A stretch of DNA of 64,000 nt, taken from positions 35,464,123-35,528,122 of the forward strand of contig CM035170.1 of NCBI GenBank assembly GCA_020205615.1. Direction: 5' to 3'. The position numbers and the translations under genes were made by a program. The DNA is from Panax quinquefolius (Eukaryota; Streptophyta; Magnoliopsida; Apiales; Araliaceae). This document shows positions 58,143-64,000 of this stretch, one piece after another; position 1 is the stretch's first letter, and the number at the start of each line of letters is the position of its first letter. The notes under the pieces were generated by a model. That model was given only the letters and a program-made list of their open reading frames with translations. It did not search any database and was not told where the DNA came from.

Positions 58143-58259
58143 AAAAATTTATCCAAATTCCTGAAACAAAAAAAAAACTGAAATGAGATAAGACTAGAAT
58201 TGTCTAAGTCATACAATATAGCTTAAAACGAATGATAATAATACTAAATTAAATGCCTT

Positions 58260-58277
58260 TCCCCGGCAACAATGCCA
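58260..58277 (-). other. PBS of Athila-1, tRNA-Asp type
   Basis: The minus strand reads TGGCATTGTTGCCGGGGA, against TGGCGCCGTTGCCGGGGA for the tRNA-Asp PBS typical of Athila. It lies six bases inside the LTR end. Confidence 0.85.
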
Positions 58278-59431
58278 AAAACTTGTTGTCTCTTTTTTAG
58301 TCTTAACAAAAGATCTCTAACTCATGCAAGCATAAATGCGTCAACAAGCAATACAGAGCTAGTAAAGTATCGATCCCACAGAGAAAGTTGTTTAATTTAA
58401 ATCACTATGCATTAACCAAATCACTATATTTATATGTTCAAATTAATGAATAAGATTGGTTTGTTATCAAATCGTGAATAACGACTAAAACAATAATAAC
58501 AACGGAATAAATCAAATCTGGAAATAATGGGATCCTAACTTCATTTAATATTTCATTTAATCGCCACTATCATGCATGACTTGTTCACATATTATAAGAA
58601 AGTAGCCAAGAGCACTACAGGAGTCATAGCCATTTTTCAATGCACCAAGACCTACTTACACAACATCAACAGATGATAGACTCTATGTAATCATCAATAT
58701 AACCAAAATCTGTGAGGGCCCCAAATCCGAGGTCCCGAATCACCGCGGATCCGGTTCGATCTTTCTATACAATTATTACTATTTGCGGAAGATATAAACA
58801 TAAATTGTTTATACATTACATTATACACTATTCCCCAAGGTCGAGTAACCTTAAATTATACATAATTCATAACTTTTCTAACATATAACAACATTAATAT
58901 CATACAATACAAATCTAACTGCACGCGTCTACTAAAGCCGAACTGTCTTGGACCTTTCCTTGTATCTGACGCATTTGCCTTATCTGCAATGTTTTATCAT
59001 GATATAGCAAGGGTGAGCATGAAAGTTGCCCAGCAAGTTTAAATTCAACAATATAACGATATATCATGATTGAAATGATTTGAATAATTGGCTGGCTATA
59101 ATTTAACAATATAATTGTGAACTAACAGCAACAAATTTATGACTGAACAAGTATTATACATGAACAAATATATCTGAACCAACTAGTAATGAAGGTGATC
59201 AACCTTTCATACTTGACTTATACATGCAATATGTATAGAGTACAATTCATGGCAACCAGCAATGATTAACCATAAGCTTATCCGAATGAAACACTCTTAG
59301 TAGAGTTAAGTAAAATAAACTTGCCTGAACCATTGATTACTGCAATGCAATTTAACGCTTTATTCGAAGACCTAATATTAGTAATATAGATCTCCAATAT
59401 TAGAATAATATCATCACAATATAATACTACA

Positions 59432-59433
<2 letters not shown>

Positions 59434-59457
<24 letters not shown>
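59434..59457. repeat. short (AT)n microsatellite
   Basis: About 24 bp of AT dinucleotides in the 4-kb solo LTR. Confidence 0.9.
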
Positions 59458-59462
<5 letters not shown>

Positions 59463-61583
59463 GAATAACCTAAACACATAACATATAACCCTATCAGTCT
59501 ATAACACACATACGACTAGGTATCAAGTCAAACAATTGCAGTCAGACTTGAGTTCGACAAAGTTCTAACGTCCCGACGGTCTAGTCGAACAATTCTTCGA
59601 GTTTAAGTTCAATTAAACTCTGCCTAAATACTTAACCATTAATCTTAATTAATTTTAATATCAGTCAAAATATTTTTCCAAGTCTCATAATAATTTTTAA
59701 ATAATTATTACCATCTATCATAAATTTTCATTCATTAATAACGAATTTAACAAAATTAAATACCACATAATTCTTTTATCATTAATATTTATTTATTTTA
59801 AAATATTAATAAAAATCATCACATAATATTGTAATATATTTATAATATATCAAAGTATTTTTAATACCTTAAAATCATATTTATATAATTTTTAAACACT
59901 TAATTCCATTATCCTATAATTGATATTAATATTAAAATATTAATATTTTCATGACAAAATATCAAAAGTTATATTTTATAACTTAAAATATTTTTATAAC
60001 ACTTAAATCATTTTTATATGATTAATAAATCATTTATAATTCATTAATATTAATTAATTAATGAAATTCATCCTAAAATATTTAAAGTCACTTTGAAAAT
60101 AACTTAAAATATTTTATTATAACATAATATTATTTTTCATGATTTTCATGTATTAAAATCATTTTAAATAATTTATTTAATATTGTAATTAAATAAATTA
60201 AATACCATATATATTCCAAAATATTAAATATTTATTAAATATACTTAAAATAATTAAAACTATTTTTCGAAATTTAAAATAATTTTTCGAATTTATTTTG
60301 TATTTTTAATAATTAATAACATTTTATCTATTTTAATTAATTTCTGGAAAATAATAATAATAAATTATCGTTAAAGGGCCCTATAGCGACAGACCCGTCG
60401 CTATAGGTGTTCTTGGCCTGTTCTTGAGTGTTCTTGAGTGTTCATGTCAATCACCGAGGTATGAGGTTTGACCATTATAAACCTATGTTTCTATTTGATT
60501 TCGGGATCGGTAATGATGTTATCGTAGTAGTACTAATGTAATATTACAACCACAAACCAAATTCATGGACATCCTGCATCCAATCAAAAGATATAGTGCA
60601 TCAAAGTCTTATGGAACATTTGTTCTTCAATTTCGGGTTTCCTAGAAATTGAAGAACAATCGAGGTCTTGCCTTTGGGCCTTTGATTCTATCTTCGCTTT
60701 CAAGCCTTTTTGAGTAATATTAGTGTTTTATCGTGTAGACAACATTCCCTAGCACACGAGCATATAGCATTATAACATAATAACATCATCACATGAGCAA
60801 GATCTGGCATGGTCAAACCATGTCGTAAAACTTTATTTTTATCTTTCCGGGTTTTCCGTAAAGTTACCAGCAGCAGATGGTCAAAGCTATTTTGACCGTG
60901 ATTTGCTTCCATTCCGAGCTTATGATCTAAGTGATATGGTGACTTTAACATGTAGTATACTTACCAGACTACAATATATCAACAACAACGTGGCTAAAAT
61001 AACAATCCACAGCAAGATTCATGGCCAAACAAAACTTGTCAGACTAAATCTGGAAATTCTGGGTTGCCCAGATTTCATTTCCGTGAACGGTCAACGACTT
61101 TTAACCGAGTATAACTGACGATCTTGACATGATCCGACCCTGATTCCAGTTTTAGATCACAGTCCTAATGACGTAGAATAGATCCAAAACATAAAACACA
61201 TAAAACAGTTAACACATAAAGATCTACAAGCCCTGACATATGGCTGTCAGGTTATAATTTTCCAGTTTTCCAAATTTTTGAAAAATGTTATTTCGTGTAC
61301 TTTGATGTTATGGAACCCAGATCACTGAATGAAATCTTCTAACACTGTTCTAAACAACAAACAACAACATTAACACAAAATTTTGAGAATTTCTAGAATT
61401 AGGGTTCTTATACCTTTATATGCTTTGATCCTTAGATTCTGGCCCTTAAATCTGTTATGGGAATGCTAAAAGATGATCTTATCTTAACTTTCTCACTTCC
61501 CCACTCTTCATTTCTGAAATTTTAAGAGAGAGAGAGAGTCTTGGAGAAAAAATGAAAAGTAAAGTAACTTTTCTCTCTCTTTG

Positions 61584-61592
61584 ATTTATATA
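61584..61592 (-). promoter_or_regulatory. TATA box of the 4-kb solo LTR
   Basis: The minus strand reads TATATAAAT, followed by CAAAGAGAGAGAAAAG. Position before a GA-rich block resembles the U3/R border of other LTRs here. Confidence 0.5.
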
Positions 61593-61769
61593 ATTGTTAT
61601 AAGTAATGAAATGGTCGGCAAATAATGGTGATTCTTTGTGATTTTAAAAGTCAAGGAGTTGCTAGGGTTGTTCACCAACTCTGACACTTGGCAAAAAAAT
61701 CCAATAATGCATTAAAGGGTATTTTGGACATTTTGCATTTAATTTTAATGGTATTTTGGACATTTAGCC

Positions 61770-62420
61770 AAACCCTTAGGGTTTAGGGTTTGGTTAGGGT
61801 TTAGAGTTTGGAAAATTTAGGGTTTAGGGTTTGAAACCCTTAGGGTTTATAAATTTAATTTTCTAAAATTTCCAATTTAGGTTTTCAAAACTAAAAAATT
61901 AATATTTCTATATTATAATTAGAATTATCTAATTATATTAAAATTTCTTAATCATTACTTAAATCTTGTTAATTAAGATTAGTACTTCCTAATTAAAATC
62001 GCTAATTTAGCAATTAGGGTCAAAATCACGGATTATGGTTTATAACCCAAAATTAGGATTTCTAATAGAAATTAATTTTCTAAAATAGAAATTAAATTCG
62101 TAATTAGATGAGGGTTTTCTAATTACTATTAACTTGAAAATTAGGATTAAGGTTCCTAATTAACATTAAAATTATTTAATTAACAATTAGGTTTTCCCTA
62201 TTTATAAATTAGGGTTCTTAATCCCGAAATTAGGGTTTAATAATTTGAAATTAGGGTTTACTAAATAATTAAGCTTTACCCTAATTAAGATTATAATTAA
62301 TATCACTTAAGAATTATAATCATCCTTTAAGTTCCCAAATTAGGGTTTTAAATTTCCGAATTAGGATTTCGGATTCCCAGAACTGAAATTAGGGTTTCCG
62401 GAACCGGTTTCTTATAATCC
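61770..62420. repeat. telomere-like TTAGGG/TTTAGGG motif cluster
   Basis: The densest part (61775-61850) contains about eight TTAGGGTTT-type motifs, including GGGTTTAGGGTTTGG. Scattered AATTAGGGTTT motifs continue to about 62400. It lies within the 4-kb solo LTR and is degenerate, not a true telomeric array. Confidence 0.7.
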
Positions 62421-64000
62421 GTACGAATTTTCTAACCTAACGTTGACGTTCTTAATATATACTTAGGGTTTGTTACAGATATCGTTTATCTGGTCAACCC
62501 TTGACCCTTAACCACATCATGCTCAGATATACACAGAACTTATTCATATATACACTTAATCTTGAATAATTCACCTAAATCCTTCACGGAATTTTGATAT
62601 CCTCAAAATTCCTTCTTAAAAATATTAAACGCATACACTTATTTTCTGTCTAGGTTCTAATTTTGAACCTTAAATCAATAATTAAAAATTTTAAAAAAAA
62701 TCAAAATTCTCGGGTTGTCACAAAATCACTATATGTCTATGTGAAATTGCAACAATATTGAATTTATGTTCAAGCCCTTATTCTAACTTATACGGTGAAA
62801 CAATATATGTCTATCTAGTTCACAAAATACAAAAGCCATATAAAACAGCCTCATATACGTATACTATCATGATTACAATCCATACTTGCATGTTCATTGT
62901 TAATTCCATACAAGTACTGAAACAAATGGTGATCAAGCATTCATACTATAAAACAATCATTATAGACATCCCATATGATATGTAAAACAATCCAGCATTC
63001 AAGCATGCTATCAAAATACATATTAAAATCCGTTAGAATCCCATAATGGGGTTTAGTTCATGACTGAACCAAAAGCCATTATGGGATCAAATCTAAACAT
63101 GATTAATAAATAAACAATTGAAATATGAAAGATAGAACTATCAAACCCAATTGCTGAATAGAATCCACTATTAATATTCAAATCCACATAACAATCCAGC
63201 AAATACTAATAATAATCTACTCTGGTAGAAAGTCCCAAGAAGAAGTAGAAAAAAATAGAGTTTTGGCCTCCTTCTCCGTTGGAATCTCTCCTAGAGAGTA
63301 AACCCTAATTACGATGATGAAAAATACGAAAAAAGATAAAAAGATACCAAAGATACATATGACACTAGTCATATATCGTTTTTAATCACCTACAACCATT
63401 TTAATTAAATAAATAAAATAAAATAAATCAGCAGCTTTAAACTTCGCGCACGGCCACGCGTTCCTCCAACACATTCCTCTTGCGGCCGCGAGACTTGTAG
63501 TAAGTTATGATGTCCAGTCGGGCTCTCGCGCGGGCGCGCATCCTCTAGGATTGTCATGCTCATGGCACCAAGAACTTGCGAGAGGTACCATTGTCATGGT
63601 TGGGTACTCACATGCCAAGATCTCCAAGCTCATCATGCCGCGAGGCCGCACGACTTGCAGTTGATGAACTCTGGTTCTGCTCCTGAGTTTGATTCTGCAT
63701 TGTTGCTGCTACTACTGAAGTGTCCTATGTCCATCAATGCTTGTCCATCCATGCTCCACTCAATCCTCAGCCATGCATATTCCAGCTTTTGCCTCGCCTC
63801 ATGCGTCCATTAGTCTCGTGCCTTATAATACCACCTAATTAGGCTGATTCCTGCACTTATTCACCAAAAGGAGTTTTAAGTATATGCAATGCAAACTAAC
63901 ATGAAATGCAGCTAAAACATAGTAAAATGTACTTGAGATGGGCATAGTTCGCATGAATTGGTACTCCATAAGTAGGTATAAAACCCACTTATCAAATGTC

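Larger units (their letters stand above)
58711..62722 (-). mobile_element. solo LTR, 4.0 kb, in Athila-1 5' LTR
   Basis: A 4,012-bp block with TG...CA ends (plus TGTGAGGGCCCC...GGGTTGTCACA), flanked by AAATC at 58706-58710 and 62723-62727. On the minus strand it starts TGTGACAACCCGAG, like the solo LTR at 8129. A TATATAAAT box followed by a GA-rich stretch also reads on the minus strand, so it is oriented minus. No PBS, PPT or protein motif is present, making a solo LTR most likely. It holds an AT tract at about 59434-59457, a very AT-rich stretch at 59640-60370 and a TTTAGGG-like region at 61770-62400. No ORF is supported. Confidence 0.75.
37682..63994 (-). mobile_element. Athila-like element Athila-1, complete ends, non-autonomous
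   Basis: Both ends lie in the window: LTR ends TGTTGCCTC (37682) and ACTTATCA (63994), flanked by AATGT at 37677-37681 and 63995-63999. Minus-strand order is 5' LTR, tRNA-Asp PBS, gag start, protease, a spacer, ORF3, PPT and 3' LTR. Three insertions (41149-42785, 44392-56994, 58711-62722) make up about 18.3 kb of the 26.3-kb span; without them the element is about 8.1 kb. RT, RNase H and integrase are absent, and the gag core is missing, so it could only have moved with enzymes from a full-length relative. Confidence 0.85.
58284..63994 (-). repeat. 5' LTR of Athila-1, split by a solo LTR
   Basis: LTR sequence occupies 58284-58710 and 62723-63994, 1,694 bp when the inserted block and one TSD are removed. 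It matches the 3' LTR at 37682-39371 along its length. The block at about 63440-63660 keeps many CpGs (GCGGCCGCGAG, CGCGCGGGCGCGC) that read CA or TG in the 3' LTR. Confidence 0.9.

Noticed and set aside
58711..62722. DNA transposon or host gene in the 4-kb insertion
   Set aside because: TG...CA ends, a 5-bp TSD and an LTR-like TATA plus GA-rich block point to a solo LTR; no terminal inverted repeat beyond five bases and no ORF is seen.
1..64000. tRNA, rRNA or other structural RNA genes
   Set aside because: None was recognised; tRNA-like matches are only the short primer-binding sites of the retrotransposons.

Overview
This window is intergenic DNA of a flowering plant with a large, repeat-rich genome. 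I recognise no host gene, tRNA or rRNA. Almost every base belongs to Ty3/gypsy LTR retrotransposons inserted into one another. The marks are long TG...CA LTRs with 5-bp target-site duplications (TSDs), primer-binding sites (PBS) for initiator tRNA-Met, tRNA-Arg and tRNA-Asp, GGGG-rich polypurine tracts, and decayed gag-protease-RT-RNase H-integrase reading frames. Lineages are inferred from protein and PBS signatures: Tat/Ogre-like, Tekay/Del-like chromoviruses, and Athila-like with a plant-transposon-type ORF3. The species cannot be named from the sequence alone; a eudicot is likely.

Left block (1-29597). A Tat/Ogre-like element on the minus strand (gag 1-940, 5' LTR about 1256-4084, AT microsatellites in U5) sits in the RT of Tekay-like element A (minus, 4085-11549). 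The 5' LTR of A holds a 3.0-kb solo LTR (8129-11152) and ends where element B begins. B (minus, from 11550) has a 3' LTR and a nearly full-length but broken gag-pol (14228-18868). Its 5' LTR is cut at about 19601 and fused through 5 bp of microhomology to the RNase H/integrase border of element C (minus, to 28376). The 5' LTR of C holds an unusual solo LTR with 124-bp inverted ends (24770-27653). C lies in the end of a plus-strand LTR of the same family (F, to about 28986), which itself lies in an Athila-like plus-strand element (Athila-2, visible to 29597).

Right block (29598-64000). Tekay-like element E (plus) has a 2.9-kb 5' LTR, an extra acidic coiled-coil ORF (32673-33422) ahead of gag, and a broken gag-pol. 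At 37681 its integrase region is split by a complete Athila-like element on the minus strand (Athila-1, 37682-63994, TSD AATGT on both sides). Athila-1 lacks RT, RNase H and integrase but keeps protease and ORF3. It carries three further insertions: a solo LTR of its own family in ORF3 (41149-42785, TSD AACTT), a tandem Tekay-like array of three LTRs and two internal regions (D, 44392-56994, TSD CTGCA), and a 4.0-kb solo LTR in its 5' LTR (58711-62722, TSD AAATC).

No element here looks autonomous. The most notable structures are the three-LTR tandem array with one outer TSD, the solo LTR whose two ends both look like U5 ends, the extra coiled-coil ORF with acceptor-like sites before it and before gag in element E, and a conserved splice-acceptor-like motif just before gag in the A-D family.
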